Assembly: GCA_965247075.1 (NCBI GenBank) | Contig: CBDFGK010000003.1 | Span: forward strand, 1,860,001-1,924,000 | DNA from: CBDFGK01 sp965247075 | Lineage (GTDB): Bacteria; Pseudomonadota; Gammaproteobacteria; Pseudomonadales; Halieaceae | Direction of reading: 5' to 3' | Length of the DNA: 64,000 nt | Shown: positions 41,929-50,733 of the stretch, piece after piece | How positions within the stretch are numbered: the first letter of the stretch is position 1 | How the letters are laid out: every line of letters starts with the position of its first letter | Position numbers and translations under genes: made by a program | Notes under the pieces: generated by a model | Seen by the model: only the letters and a program-made list of their open reading frames with translations | What the model was told of the DNA's origin: nothing | Databases searched by the model: none

Positions 41929-42888
41929 ATGACTCACTACGACGTATTTAATGGCGATGCGGATGGTATTTGCGCATTGACGCAACTGCGCAACGCCGAG
42001 CCGCGCCAATCCACGCTGATTACCGGAGTAAAGCGCGATATCAATTTACTCACCCAGATTGATGCGAAGCCGGGCGACAGCATCACCGTGCTGGATGTTT
42101 CGCTGGACAAGAACAGGGAGGCGTTGGGCAAAGTGCTGGATGCCGGCGCCGACGTTTTTTACTGCGATCACCATTTTGCCGGGGATATCCCCCAGAGTGA
42201 CCGGCTCACCAGCCTGATCAATACCGAAGCCGATGTGTGCACAAGCATCCTCATCAATGGCTTTTTGCAGGGTGCTTTCCTGGAGTGGGCCGTAGTGGGG
42301 GCGTATGGTGACAACCTGTTGGCCAGTGCAGAAGCCTTGGCCAGGCCGTTGCAGTTGCCGGCTGCCGAACTGGAGCGCCTCAAGAGCCTCGGCACTTATA
42401 TCAACTACAACGGCTATGGTGCCAACCTGAAAGACCTGCATTTTGCACCGGCTGAGCTCTATACGCTGGTCAGTGCCTTCGCCAGCCCTTTTGGCTTTAT
42501 GGAGGAGAGCCGCGCCAATTTTGAAAAGCTGGAGCACGGCTATCGCGATGACATGGCGGCGGCGGGAGCGCTACCGGCACACCAGTGTGAACACAGCAGC
42601 GCCGTGTTTATTCTTCCCAATGAGCCTTGGGCCAGGCGCGTTAGTGGCATATACAGCAATGACCTGGCCAATGGCAGTCCCGGTCGCGGCCACGCGGTGC
42701 TGACTGAAAAGGCCAATGGCAATTATCTGGTCAGCGTGCGCGCGCCGCTGAATAACAAGACCGGTGCCGACGAGTTGTGTATGCGCTTTCCCACCGGTGG
42801 AGGCCGGCAGGCGGCAGCGGGCGTGAACGACTTGCCCGCAGATATGCTAACTGATTTTACCAGCCAGTTTGCGGAATTTTACCGATGA
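41929..42888 (+). CDS. DHH-family phosphoesterase-like protein
   Basis: 319 aa. The start VFNGDADGICALTQL and VLDVSLD...YCDHHFAGD are the DHH metal-binding motifs shared with RecJ and oligoribonuclease/NrnA; a C-terminal DHHA1-like region with GGGRQAAAGV follows. Substrate unknown; single-strand nuclease or phosphodiesterase activity is plausible. The first nine bases after wbpM hold its ribosome site (AAGGTAG). It is possibly co-transcribed with wbpM without a functional link. Confidence 0.82.
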   Translation: MTHYDVFNGDADGICALTQLRNAEPRQSTLITGVKRDINLLTQIDAKPGDSITVLDVSLDKNREALGKVLDAGADVFYCDHHFAGDIPQSDRLTSLINTEADVCTSILINGFLQGAFLEWAVVGAYGDNLLASAEALARPLQLPAAELERLKSLGTYINYNGYGANLKDLHFAPAELYTLVSAFASPFGFMEESRANFEKLEHGYRDDMAAAGALPAHQCEHSSAVFILPNEPWARRVSGIYSNDLANGSPGRGHAVLTEKANGNYLVSVRAPLNNKTGADELCMRFPTGGGRQAAAGVNDLPADMLTDFTSQFAEFYR

Positions 42889-42923
42889 GAAGTGCGACGA
42901 CCAAAATGAAAACAAAGAGATAT

Positions 42924-43043
42924 TTACTTTTTTTCATCTTCCTTATCAATATTTTTTAGAATTTGTCGGGCGGCGTAAAACACCGCACCGGCAAAGAGCA
43001 AACCCAGCAAGCTGTAAACAATCATGGCCATGCTATTGAGCAT
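42924..43043 (-). CDS. Possible 39-aa single-TM membrane protein
   Basis: The minus strand from ATG 43043 (or ATG 43031) encodes a small protein with one long hydrophobic helix (MIVYSLLGLLFAGAVFYAA) followed by a charged tail (RQILKNIDKEDEKK). The helix-then-charged-tail shape is typical of real small membrane proteins. No convincing SD lies before either ATG. It is in the 275-base gap between the DHH gene and hpd, opposite in orientation to both. Family unknown. Confidence 0.4.
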   Translation of the reverse strand: MLNSMAMIVYSLLGLLFAGAVFYAARQILKNIDKEDEKK

Positions 43044-43163
43044 AGCACGGCCATCAGAATTTGCCCTTGGCGGGTCCGTCAGGCTTGGGCTGGAGTACGT
43101 TTTCAGTTGAAACTCTCCGCGGCGGGACTACAATTCAACACATACCTCAATGGAGATTTACCA

Positions 43164-44237
43164 ATGGCCGACCTATTTGAAAATCCCATGGGTTTGGATG
43201 GATTTGAGTTTGTGGAATTCACTGCGCCGGAAGCGGGTGTGCTGGAACCCATTTTCGAAGTGATGGGCTTTACCAAGGTGGCGGTACACCGCTCCAAGGA
43301 CGTGAGCCTGTGGCGCCAGGGCGATATCAGTTTCATCACCAACTACGAGCCCAACAGCCATGCCGATTACTACGCCTGTGAGCACGGCCCCTCTGCCTGC
43401 GGCATGGCCTTTCGGGTGCGCGATGCCCAGGCAGCCTACGCCCGCGCGCTGGAATGTGGAGCGCAGTCAGTGGTGGTCGAGACCGGCCCCATGGAATTGC
43501 GCCTGCCGGCGATCAAGGGCATTGGCGGCGCCACAGTTTACCTGATTGACCGCTACCAGCCGGGGGAGAGCATTTACGATATTGATTTCACCTGGCTGGA
43601 GGGTGTGGAACAGAAGCCGGTCGGCTTCGGTTTTCACACGCTGGATCATCTGACCCACAATGTCTACCGCGGACGCATGGACTATTGGGCCAATTACTAC
43701 CAAGAGTTGTTCAACTTCCGCGAGATTCGCTACTTCGATATCAAGGGTGAGTACACCGGTCTGTTGTCGAAGGCGATGACGGCGCCCGATGGCAAGATTC
43801 GCATTCCCCTCAATGAAGAGAGCACCGGTGGCGGGCAGATTGAAGAGTTTCTCATGGCTTACAACGGCGAGGGAATCCAGCACATCGCGTTTGCCTGCGA
43901 CGATATCCTGGTCTGTTGGGACCGGCTCAAGGCCGCCGGTCTGGAATTTATGACTGCACCTCCCGCTACCTACTACGAGATGCTGGAAGAGCGCCTGCCT
44001 GAACACGGCGAGCCGATCGACCAGTTACAGAGTCGCGGCATTTTGCTTGATGGCACCACCGGGGATGAGCAGCCACGGCTGTTGTTGCAGATTTTCTCCG
44101 CCAACTTGCTGGGACCGATGTTCTTCGAGTTTATCCAGCGCAAGGATGATGAGGGTTTCGGTGAGGGCAACTTTAAGGCCCTGTTTGAGAGTATCGAGCG
44201 CGACCAGATGGAGCGTGGTGTCATCGGCGATACGTAG
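43164..44237 (+). CDS. hpd: 4-hydroxyphenylpyruvate dioxygenase
   Basis: 357 aa from ATG 43164, with GGAGA eight bases upstream; a longer upstream frame is not conserved in kind. It converts 4-hydroxyphenylpyruvate to homogentisate in tyrosine breakdown and needs Fe(II). Iron ligands are visible as His in HTLDHLTHNV, His in IQHIAFACDD and Glu in MFFEFIQRK. Length and two-barrel layout are typical. An FAH-family hydrolase follows 27 bases later; homogentisate dioxygenase (hmgA) is not in the window. Confidence 0.96.
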   Translation: MADLFENPMGLDGFEFVEFTAPEAGVLEPIFEVMGFTKVAVHRSKDVSLWRQGDISFITNYEPNSHADYYACEHGPSACGMAFRVRDAQAAYARALECGAQSVVVETGPMELRLPAIKGIGGATVYLIDRYQPGESIYDIDFTWLEGVEQKPVGFGFHTLDHLTHNVYRGRMDYWANYYQELFNFREIRYFDIKGEYTGLLSKAMTAPDGKIRIPLNEESTGGGQIEEFLMAYNGEGIQHIAFACDDILVCWDRLKAAGLEFMTAPPATYYEMLEERLPEHGEPIDQLQSRGILLDGTTGDEQPRLLLQIFSANLLGPMFFEFIQRKDDEGFGEGNFKALFESIERDQMERGVIGDT

Positions 44238-44264
44238 TTGAGAGGGAGAGAGCGGAGATAAAGC

Positions 44265-45260
44265 ATGAAACTGGCGTCTTTGAATGAGGGCAGAGATGGT
44301 GCCCTGGTGGTTGTTTCTACTGATTTGCAGCGCTGTCTTGCAACTGGCATGAGTCTGCAGCAGGCGCTGGATGACTGGGATGCGGTACAGGCAGCCCTGC
44401 AGACCTTGTCGGCACGGGTCAATGATGGGGAAGGGCAGGCCTTCGATGAGGCCGCCTGTGCCTCGCCGCTGCCCAGGGCCTATCAATGGGCCGATGGTTC
44501 GGCCTATGTGAATCATGTGGAACTGGTGCGCAAGGCGCGCGGCGCTGAGATGCCCGCCAGTTTTTGGACTGAGCCGCTGATGTACCAGGGTGGTTCAGAT
44601 ACTTTTCTGGGTCCCCGTGAAGATATTGTGATGCACGACGCCGGCTGGGGCATTGATTTCGAGGGTGAGGTTGCCGTGGTCACCGGCGAGGTACCCATGG
44701 GTGCGACCATGGCGCAGGCGGCAGAACAGGTTCGCCTGGTGATGCTGGTTAACGATGTGTCGCTGCGCAACCTGATTCCGGCCGAGCTGGGCAAGGGTTT
44801 TGGTTTCTTTCAGTCCAAACCCTCCAGTGCCTTCAGCCCGGTCTGTGTAAGCCCGGATGAACTGGGTGAAAACTGGCGCGATGGCCGTTTGCACCTGCCC
44901 CTGCAAGTGACCTACAACGGTGAGGATTTTGGCAAGGCCAATGCCGGTGTGGATATGACCTTTGATTTTCCCACTCTGGTGGCACATGCCGCCAAAACCC
45001 GGCCGCTGGGCAGCGGGGCGATTATCGGCTCGGGCACGGTCTCCAACAGGGATGCCGACGGTTCGCCCGGCAAACCAGTGGCGGAGGGCGGCCTGGGGTA
45101 TAGCTGTATCGCCGAGATTCGCATGATCGAGACCATCGAGACCGGCCAGCCCGCCACAGCATTTATGCACGATGGCGATACCATCCGCATTGAAATGTGC
45201 GATGGCAGCGGCCAATCGATATTCGGCGCCATTGAGCAGACCGTGGTGGTGAGATCCTAA
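44265..45260 (+). CDS. Fumarylacetoacetate hydrolase family protein
   Basis: 331 aa from ATG 44265. FAH catalytic core from residue ~85: YVNHVELVRKARG, PREDIVMHDAGWGIDFEGEV (metal-binding Glu/Asp), LVNDVSLRNLIPAELG, GSGTVSN and IRIEMCDGSG. Next to hpd it most likely splits fumarylacetoacetate to fumarate and acetoacetate at the end of tyrosine catabolism; other FAH-fold hydrolases/isomerases remain possible. The N-terminal ~80 residues are of the prokaryotic type rather than the SH3-like domain of animal FAH. Confidence 0.88.
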   Translation: MKLASLNEGRDGALVVVSTDLQRCLATGMSLQQALDDWDAVQAALQTLSARVNDGEGQAFDEAACASPLPRAYQWADGSAYVNHVELVRKARGAEMPASFWTEPLMYQGGSDTFLGPREDIVMHDAGWGIDFEGEVAVVTGEVPMGATMAQAAEQVRLVMLVNDVSLRNLIPAELGKGFGFFQSKPSSAFSPVCVSPDELGENWRDGRLHLPLQVTYNGEDFGKANAGVDMTFDFPTLVAHAAKTRPLGSGAIIGSGTVSNRDADGSPGKPVAEGGLGYSCIAEIRMIETIETGQPATAFMHDGDTIRIEMCDGSGQSIFGAIEQTVVVRS

Positions 45261-45261
45261 A

Positions 45262-45300
45262 CTCCGCATAACTACGGATAATACCCTTGCAGATGCGGAG
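45262..45300. promoter_or_regulatory. Inverted repeat at fic promoter, possible operator
   Basis: CTCCGCAT (45262-45269) and ATGCGGAG (45293-45300) form a perfect 8-bp inverted repeat with 23 bases between. A GATAAT hexamer at 45277-45282 lies in the spacer, and the second arm contains the GGAG ribosome site for the fic ATG at 45309. The arrangement suits an operator or a translation-blocking hairpin. There is no T-run, so it is not a terminator of the upstream gene. Confidence 0.4.
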
Positions 45301-45308
45301 ATAATGCT

Positions 45309-46406
45309 ATGTACCTCTGGCAGAGAAAAGCCTGGCCAGACCTTACGCTGGATTTTAAAGCGCTTGCCGGCACCTTGGCGCTGGTGTCCCGCGAGCAGGG
45401 TAGGTTGCTGGGTAGAATGCAGTCACTGGGATTCGAACAGCAGACAGCGGTTAACCTGCGCTCAGTGACAGATGATGTCCTGACGTCCAGCGAGATAGAG
45501 GGTGAAAAGCTTAACCGCGCCGAGGTCCGTTCTTCTGTCGCTCGCCGTCTGCATCTCGACGTGGGAGGTTTGGTCCCTGCCGGGCGCGATGTAGAGGGCG
45601 TGGTTGAGATGATGTTGGATGCGACCGTCAATTACGCTAAGCCACTGACCGAGCAGCGCTTGTTTGCTTGGCACGCGAGCTTGTTTCCCACTGGCAGCAG
45701 TGGTATGCATGAGATAGCGGTGGGTCAATATCGCGATGATCGAAATGGTGCCATGCAGGTGGTTTCTGGCCCGCACGGGCGGCGGACTGTGCACTACGAG
45801 GCACCGCCTGCGGATCGCATAGCTGACGAAATGTCGCTTTTCCTGGCGTGGTTAGAAGCCCCCAACGATCTCGATCCTCTGCTGACCGCTGGGCTTGCGC
45901 ACCTGTGGTTGCTCACCATCCATCCATTTGAAGATGGCAATGGCCGCATAGCCCGTGCTATCTCCGATATGATGCTAGCGCGTACCGAGGGTACCTCGCA
46001 GCGCTTCTACAGCATGTCTTCTCAAATCATGGCCGACCGCAAGGCATACTACGACCAGTTGCAGCGATCGCAGCAGGGACCGCTGGATGCAACTACCTGG
46101 ATACAGTGGTTTCTATCCTGCCTGCTACGATCAATTGAGGTCGCCGATGATACGCTGGGGAGCATCCTTCACAAAGCGCAGTTTTGGGACAGGTTCGCGC
46201 AGCAGCCGCTGAATGCGCGGCAGGTAAAAGTGCTCAATCGTGTGCTGGATGGATTTGAAGGCAAACTCACCTCATCGAAATGGGCGAAGCTGGCGCAATG
46301 TTCCCAGGATACAGCGCACCGCGACATCCTGGACCTGATAGCGAGAGGCGCGTTGCAGAAGGACGCCCGCGGCGGACGTAGTACCAGCTACTCGCTGGTC
46401 GAATAA
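45309..46406 (+). CDS. Fic family protein (class II, self-inhibited), with DUF4172-type N-terminus
   Basis: 365 aa. The Fic motif HPFEDGNGRIARAI begins at His205, the catalytic His for AMP transfer to protein hydroxyls. An N-terminal inhibitory helix with Ser60-x-x-x-Glu64-Gly65 (SSEIEG) marks a class II Fic protein whose Glu blocks ATP. Residues 1-80 match the DUF4172 type (WQRKAWPDL), and the C-terminal ~60 residues look like a winged helix (DTAHRDILDLIARGAL). Possible roles are auto-regulated AMPylation or a toxin-like activity. No antitoxin gene lies next to it; the inhibitor is built in. Confidence 0.93.
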   Translation: MYLWQRKAWPDLTLDFKALAGTLALVSREQGRLLGRMQSLGFEQQTAVNLRSVTDDVLTSSEIEGEKLNRAEVRSSVARRLHLDVGGLVPAGRDVEGVVEMMLDATVNYAKPLTEQRLFAWHASLFPTGSSGMHEIAVGQYRDDRNGAMQVVSGPHGRRTVHYEAPPADRIADEMSLFLAWLEAPNDLDPLLTAGLAHLWLLTIHPFEDGNGRIARAISDMMLARTEGTSQRFYSMSSQIMADRKAYYDQLQRSQQGPLDATTWIQWFLSCLLRSIEVADDTLGSILHKAQFWDRFAQQPLNARQVKVLNRVLDGFEGKLTSSKWAKLAQCSQDTAHRDILDLIARGALQKDARGGRSTSYSLVE

Positions 46407-46417
46407 ATCAGGCCCAA

Positions 46418-46447
46418 AAAAAGGGCCGCACGCGTACAACCCTTTTT
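46418..46447. terminator. Bidirectional terminator between fic and tRNA-Asn
   Basis: AAAAAGGG (46418-46425) pairs with CCCTTTTT (46440-46447) around a 14-base loop that itself contains a self-complementary GCACGCGTAC-like core. On the plus strand the stem ends in T residues after fic; on the minus strand it serves tRNA-Asn. Confidence 0.6.
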
Positions 46448-46456
46448 CTCGAAATA

Positions 46457-46532
46457 TGGCTCCGCTTGCTGGGCTCGAACCAGCGACCCATTGATTAACA
46501 GTCAATTGCTCTACCAACTGAGCTAAAGCGGA
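46457..46532 (-). tRNA. tRNA-Asn (GTT)
   Basis: 76 nt on the minus strand, beginning TCCGCTTTAGCTCAGTTGG and ending in encoded CCA. The acceptor stem TCCGCTT pairs with AAGCGGA. The anticodon loop CTGTTAA reads GTT, decoding AAC/AAU. T-arm GGTTCGAGCC is canonical. A TACTAT -10 candidate is at 46556-46561, 24 bases upstream. Confidence 0.97.
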
Positions 46533-46697
46533 AAGGTACTCTATTGAGGCCGCGTATAGTAATGATCAGCCCCCATGTGGTCAATAGCGGAGACGGCTAA
46601 ATTTACCGGTGTGGAATGAATCGGCAAAATAGCTGAAATAGCCCGCCCAGTGTCCCATAATGGGCGTTTTTCGGGATCGTCTCAGTCAAGCCCAAAT

Positions 46698-48713
46698 ATG
46701 CACAAACCGTTTAAACTTGTCTCCGAGTTTGCCCCGGCCGGGGACCAGCCGGAAGCCATTCCGGCCTTGATTGAGGGCGTGCAGGCGGGACTTGCCTCGC
46801 AGATTCTGCTGGGGGTGACCGGTTCTGGCAAGACCTTTACCATTGCCAATGTCATCCAGACGCTACAGCGTCCCACCATCGTCATGGCGCCCAACAAGAC
46901 GCTGGCCGCCCAACTCTATGGTGAATTCAAGGAATTCTTCCCCCACAACCGGGTGGAGTACTTCGTCTCGTATTACGACTACTACCAGCCGGAAGCCTAT
47001 GTGCCTTCCTCAGACACCTTTATAGAGAAGGATGCCTCGGTCAACGAGCATATCGAGCAGATGCGCTTGTCCGCCACCAAGGCGCTGTTGGAGGCCAGTG
47101 ACACCATCGTGGTGGCCACCGTCTCGGCGATCTATGGCCTGGGTGACCCGGAAACCTATTTCAAAATGATCATGCATCTGGTGCGCGGTGAGCAGATTGA
47201 CCAGCGCGCCATCTTGCGGCAACTGGCCGAATTGCAGTATGTGCGCAATGACCACGACTTTCATCGCAGCACCTATCGCGTCAGGGGCGATGTCATTGAC
47301 ATCTATCCCGCCGACTCGGACCGCGACGCGGTGCGCATTGAGTTGTTTGATGACGAGATTGAGAAGATCAGCGTGTTTGATCCCCTGACCGGGGCCGTTG
47401 AGGAGGACTTGCCGCGGATTACCATCTACCCCAAGAGCCATTATGTAACCTCCAGGGATGTGTTGCTGGATGCGGTTGGTCATATTGAAGAAGAGCTGGA
47501 GGTCAGGCTCAAGCAGCTCAAGGAAAACGACAAACTGGTGGAGGCACAGCGCCTGGAGCAGCGCACCCGCTATGACGTGGAGATGATCCGCGAACTGGGT
47601 TATTGCACCGGTATCGAAAACTATTCGCGCTACCTGTCGGGACGGGAGTCGGGCCAACCGCCGCCTACCCTGTTTGATTACCTGCCCACCGATGCGCTGT
47701 TGGTGGTAGATGAATCCCATGTGGGTGTGCCGCAGATCGGCGCTATGTACAAGGGCGACCGTTCGCGCAAGGAAACCCTGGTGGAATATGGCTTCCGGCT
47801 GCCCTCGGCGCTGGACAATCGACCGTTGCGTTTCGAGGAGTGGTTGAACCTGACGCCACAGGCCATTTTTGTCTCGGCAACACCGGGCAAGTACGAAATG
47901 GAGCATGCCGGGCGAGCCGTAGACCAGGTAGTGCGGCCCACCGGACTGGTGGACCCGACGGTGGAGATCAGGCCAGCCTCCACCCAGGTGGACGACCTGT
48001 TGTCGCAGATTAAGGTCACCATAGAGCGCAACGAGCGGGTGTTGGTAACCACGCTGACCAAGCGCATGGCCGAAGATTTGACCGAGTATCTGGGCGAACA
48101 CGGTGTCAAAGTGCGCTATTTGCACTCGGATATCGAGACGATAGAGCGGGTGGAGATTATTCGTGACCTGCGCCTGGGCGTATTCGATGTGCTGGTAGGC
48201 ATCAACCTGTTGCGCGAGGGACTGGATATGCCCGAGGTGTCACTGGTGGCCATTCTCGATGCCGACAAGGAAGGCTTTTTGCGCTCCGATCGATCCCTGA
48301 TCCAGACCATGGGACGCGGCGCACGGCATATCAACGGCCGCGCCATCCTCTACGCCGATAAGGTCACCGGTTCGATGGAGCGGGCCATCGCCGAGACCGA
48401 TCGGCGCCGCGACAAGCAAAAAGCCTATAACCAGCAGCACGGCATTACTCCAAAGGGCGTACAGAAGGCGATCAAAGACGTGCTGGAGGGCGTGTATGGC
48501 CCCGCCGGCGGCAAGATGAAAGATCGCAAGATCGCCGAGAAAAAGGCCGCCTACGCCAAGGAGATTGCCAATCTCACCCCGGCCGCCATGTCACGCAAGC
48601 TCAAGCGGATGGAAGATGCCATGTACGAGCATGCCAAGAACCTGGAATTTGAAGATGCCGCCCGCGTGCGCGATGAATTAACCGAATTGAAACAGCAGGC
48701 TTTTCTTCGCTGA
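46698..48713 (+). CDS. uvrB: Excinuclease ABC subunit B
   Basis: 671 aa from ATG 46698 (MHKPFKLVSEFAPAGDQPEA), chosen because the conserved N-terminus begins there. Helicase motifs: Walker A GVTGSGKTFTIANV, the beta-hairpin YYDYYQPEAYVPSSD, DEXX box LLVVDESHVGVPQ, and motif VI QTMGRGARH; the C-terminal UVR motif (MEDAMYEHAKNLEFEDAARVRDEL) binds UvrC. It verifies DNA damage in nucleotide excision repair. No CTGT-N8-ACAG LexA box was found in its 165-bp upstream region. Confidence 0.98.
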   Translation: MHKPFKLVSEFAPAGDQPEAIPALIEGVQAGLASQILLGVTGSGKTFTIANVIQTLQRPTIVMAPNKTLAAQLYGEFKEFFPHNRVEYFVSYYDYYQPEAYVPSSDTFIEKDASVNEHIEQMRLSATKALLEASDTIVVATVSAIYGLGDPETYFKMIMHLVRGEQIDQRAILRQLAELQYVRNDHDFHRSTYRVRGDVIDIYPADSDRDAVRIELFDDEIEKISVFDPLTGAVEEDLPRITIYPKSHYVTSRDVLLDAVGHIEEELEVRLKQLKENDKLVEAQRLEQRTRYDVEMIRELGYCTGIENYSRYLSGRESGQPPPTLFDYLPTDALLVVDESHVGVPQIGAMYKGDRSRKETLVEYGFRLPSALDNRPLRFEEWLNLTPQAIFVSATPGKYEMEHAGRAVDQVVRPTGLVDPTVEIRPASTQVDDLLSQIKVTIERNERVLVTTLTKRMAEDLTEYLGEHGVKVRYLHSDIETIERVEIIRDLRLGVFDVLVGINLLREGLDMPEVSLVAILDADKEGFLRSDRSLIQTMGRGARHINGRAILYADKVTGSMERAIAETDRRRDKQKAYNQQHGITPKGVQKAIKDVLEGVYGPAGGKMKDRKIAEKKAAYAKEIANLTPAAMSRKLKRMEDAMYEHAKNLEFEDAARVRDELTELKQQAFLR

Positions 48714-48723
48714 TTTCTGTCTA

Positions 48724-48729
48724 TATAAT
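48724..48729 (+). promoter_or_regulatory. Probable tRNA-Val -10 element
   Basis: TATAAT ten bases after the uvrB stop and 12 bases before the tRNA, followed by a GC-rich discriminator (GCGCGCC), a feature of stringently controlled stable-RNA promoters. The -35 region is poor. Confidence 0.55.
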
Positions 48730-48741
48730 GCGCGCCTCTTC

Positions 48742-48818
<77 letters not shown>

Positions 48819-48864
48819 ATCACCCGACATCAGTGCCCTGGGAATGGTCGCCTACGTCGTTGGA

Positions 48865-49143
48865 TCACACCAACTTGTCGATCGACGCCGCCAACTTAAA
48901 ATCCCGTTCAGTAAGACCGCCGGCATCATGGGTGGTCAGTTCGATAGAGACACGGTTATAAACATTGCTCCACTCCGGATGGTGATTAGCCCGCTCGGCG
49001 AGTAGGGCGACCGACGCCATGAATCCAAATGCTTCAACGAAATCCTTGAAAACGAACTGGCGAGTAATGCGTGCTTCGCCGAGATTCCAGGCGGGCAGTT
49101 CGCGCAGTGCAGTATCAATTTTGTCCTGTGACATTGGTTGCAT
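48865..49143 (-). CDS. phhB: Pterin-4a-carbinolamine dehydratase (PhhB)
   Basis: 92 aa (start MQPM at 49143 or MSQ at 49134). PCD/DCoH fold with RANHHPEWSNVYNRVSIEL and THDAGGLTERD, the active-site His pair. It recycles the pterin cofactor of phenylalanine hydroxylase, linking phenylalanine to tyrosine and so to the hpd/FAH genes of this window; phhA itself is not present here. Encoded alone, convergent with tRNA-Val. Confidence 0.95.
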   Translation of the reverse strand: MQPMSQDKIDTALRELPAWNLGEARITRQFVFKDFVEAFGFMASVALLAERANHHPEWSNVYNRVSIELTTHDAGGLTERDFKLAASIDKLV

Positions 49144-49281
49144 AATTTCCTCACCAAACTTCCATTAACTCTTCTCAGCATAGCAAAGTATGTGACGGGT
49201 AGTTCTGGTTATGATTATGGTACGCACTATAAAAATAGGGATAAATGTGTTGATAGCCCAGGTTTCCAGGAGTAAAATATG

Positions 49282-49297
49282 CTGTATAAATAAACAG
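49282..49297 (+). promoter_or_regulatory. LexA (SOS) box before the HNH endonuclease gene
   Basis: CTGT-ATAAATAA-ACAG matches the gammaproteobacterial LexA consensus CTGT-N8-ACAG exactly at the outer bases and has the A/T-only core; across 20 bp it differs from TACTGTATATATATACAGTA at three positions. It overlaps a TATAAA -10 candidate (49285-49290) with TTTCCA at -35 (49263-49268), so LexA binding would block the promoter. The ATG of the endonuclease gene is at 49316, 19 bases downstream. Confidence 0.85.
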
Positions 49298-49315
49298 TAT
49301 TCGAGGGCTTCTACC

Positions 49316-50725
49316 ATGAGTAATCTCGCAACAGCTTTTCCCCTATCCAAGGCCGATTATGATCAAAATCTCGCTGATGAAATCACCCTGCTGGCCGGTC
49401 AGATCAACGCCGCCAATTATCGGCTGATCAAACTCATCGCCACCTTTGACGATCGCGAGGCCTGGATTGGTGGCGGCACGATTCGCTCCTGTGCCCATTG
49501 GCTAAACTTGAAATGTGGCATTGCCCAGGGGGCGGCGCGAGAGAAAGTACGGGTGGCCCACTGCTTGAAGAATTTGCCCCTGATTGATGCTGCCTTCGCC
49601 ACCGGAGAAATCAGTTATTCGAAAGTGCGCGCCATGACCCGCAGTGCCACTTTGGAGAACGAAGACTTCCTGTTGTTGATTGCCCGCCACGGCACTGCCA
49701 GTCATGTGGAACAGGTGGTAAGAAAATATCGGAGTGTAACAAGCGTCGATGAAGACGACGCCGAGATTGAGCAGCAACAGGATCGCGAGTTGGTGTATTA
49801 CCGGGATGAGGACGGCAGTTGGGTGATCCATGCCCGGTTGCCCGCTGAGGCCGGTTCAATCGTGGTCAAAGCCATTGAAGCGGTGGCTACTTCCGAACAG
49901 GAAGAGCAGCAGGAACAAGACGTTCCCGCGGGAACGGAAACCTTTTTGGACGCAGAAGACACCATCGAGCCTCGCAAGACCTTCCGTCAGGCGCGTGCCG
50001 ATGCCATAGTCAGTATGGCTGAGCATTTCCTCGCTACCTGCGATCAAACTGGAAAGTGGCAGGGGCTAAAAGGCTCTGAACGCTGCCAAATCATGCTGCA
50101 TGTGGACATAGATACCCTGCAAGAGCACACCAACCGGAAACATCATGGACAAGTCCATTGTAATCTGGACGACAAACACTGGATATCACCCAAAACTGCC
50201 AAGCGCCTGTCCTGCGATGCCAGCCTAGTGACGGTACTGGAGAATGATCGGGGCCAGGTGCTTAACATTGGCCGCAGAGCGCGTACCGTTCCCCCCTCCA
50301 TCAAACGCGCATTAGACCTCAGGGATACCACTTGTCGAGTACCTGGCTGTTGCCAGTCGAGATATCTCGATGCGCACCATATTCAGCACTGGGCCGATGG
50401 CGGCGAGACCAGCCTGGATAACCTGGTGCATTTGTGCGGTCACCATCACCGACAATTGCACCAGGGCTTATTCAATATCCAGGTAGAGAAAACCAGTGCT
50501 TATGAAGAGGCGCAGCCGGTGTTTTCAACACCGGATGGAAAGCAACTCAAGGCCAGTTTCTTCCCTCAGTTTTCTGCACTGTCTGTAGCCACGGCGGAAG
50601 ACGCTTTGCGCAATGCAGCACCTGCGGTTAATTCCAATACCTGCGTTACCCGCTGGGCCGGGGAGGGCTGTGATTACAACATGGCGATAGATGGTATGCT
50701 ACCGCGGGACAGGAATTCTCGATAG
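49316..50725 (+). CDS. DUF222/HNH endonuclease (13E12-repeat family), SOS-regulated
   Basis: 469 aa from ATG 49316; the frame extends upstream to 49211 but the LexA box and promoter lie there. The N-terminal DUF222 region (residues ~20-330; WIGGGTIRSCAHWLNLKCG, ISYSKVRAMTRSA) is followed by an HNH nuclease at ~365-425: RDTTCRVPGCCQSRYLDAHH, then IQHWADGGETSLDNLVHLC and GHHHRQLH, with the catalytic His and zinc-type Cys pairs. Such proteins are common in actinobacteria and marine gammaproteobacteria; their role is unknown. The LexA box suggests action in DNA damage or mobile-element response. Confidence 0.9.
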   Translation: MSNLATAFPLSKADYDQNLADEITLLAGQINAANYRLIKLIATFDDREAWIGGGTIRSCAHWLNLKCGIAQGAAREKVRVAHCLKNLPLIDAAFATGEISYSKVRAMTRSATLENEDFLLLIARHGTASHVEQVVRKYRSVTSVDEDDAEIEQQQDRELVYYRDEDGSWVIHARLPAEAGSIVVKAIEAVATSEQEEQQEQDVPAGTETFLDAEDTIEPRKTFRQARADAIVSMAEHFLATCDQTGKWQGLKGSERCQIMLHVDIDTLQEHTNRKHHGQVHCNLDDKHWISPKTAKRLSCDASLVTVLENDRGQVLNIGRRARTVPPSIKRALDLRDTTCRVPGCCQSRYLDAHHIQHWADGGETSLDNLVHLCGHHHRQLHQGLFNIQVEKTSAYEEAQPVFSTPDGKQLKASFFPQFSALSVATAEDALRNAAPAVNSNTCVTRWAGEGCDYNMAIDGMLPRDRNSR

Positions 50726-50733
50726 GTGTACCT

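Noticed and set aside
46533..46697. Searched for a LexA box before uvrB
   Set aside because: No CTGT-N8-ACAG or close variant seen, although uvrB is SOS-regulated in E. coli.
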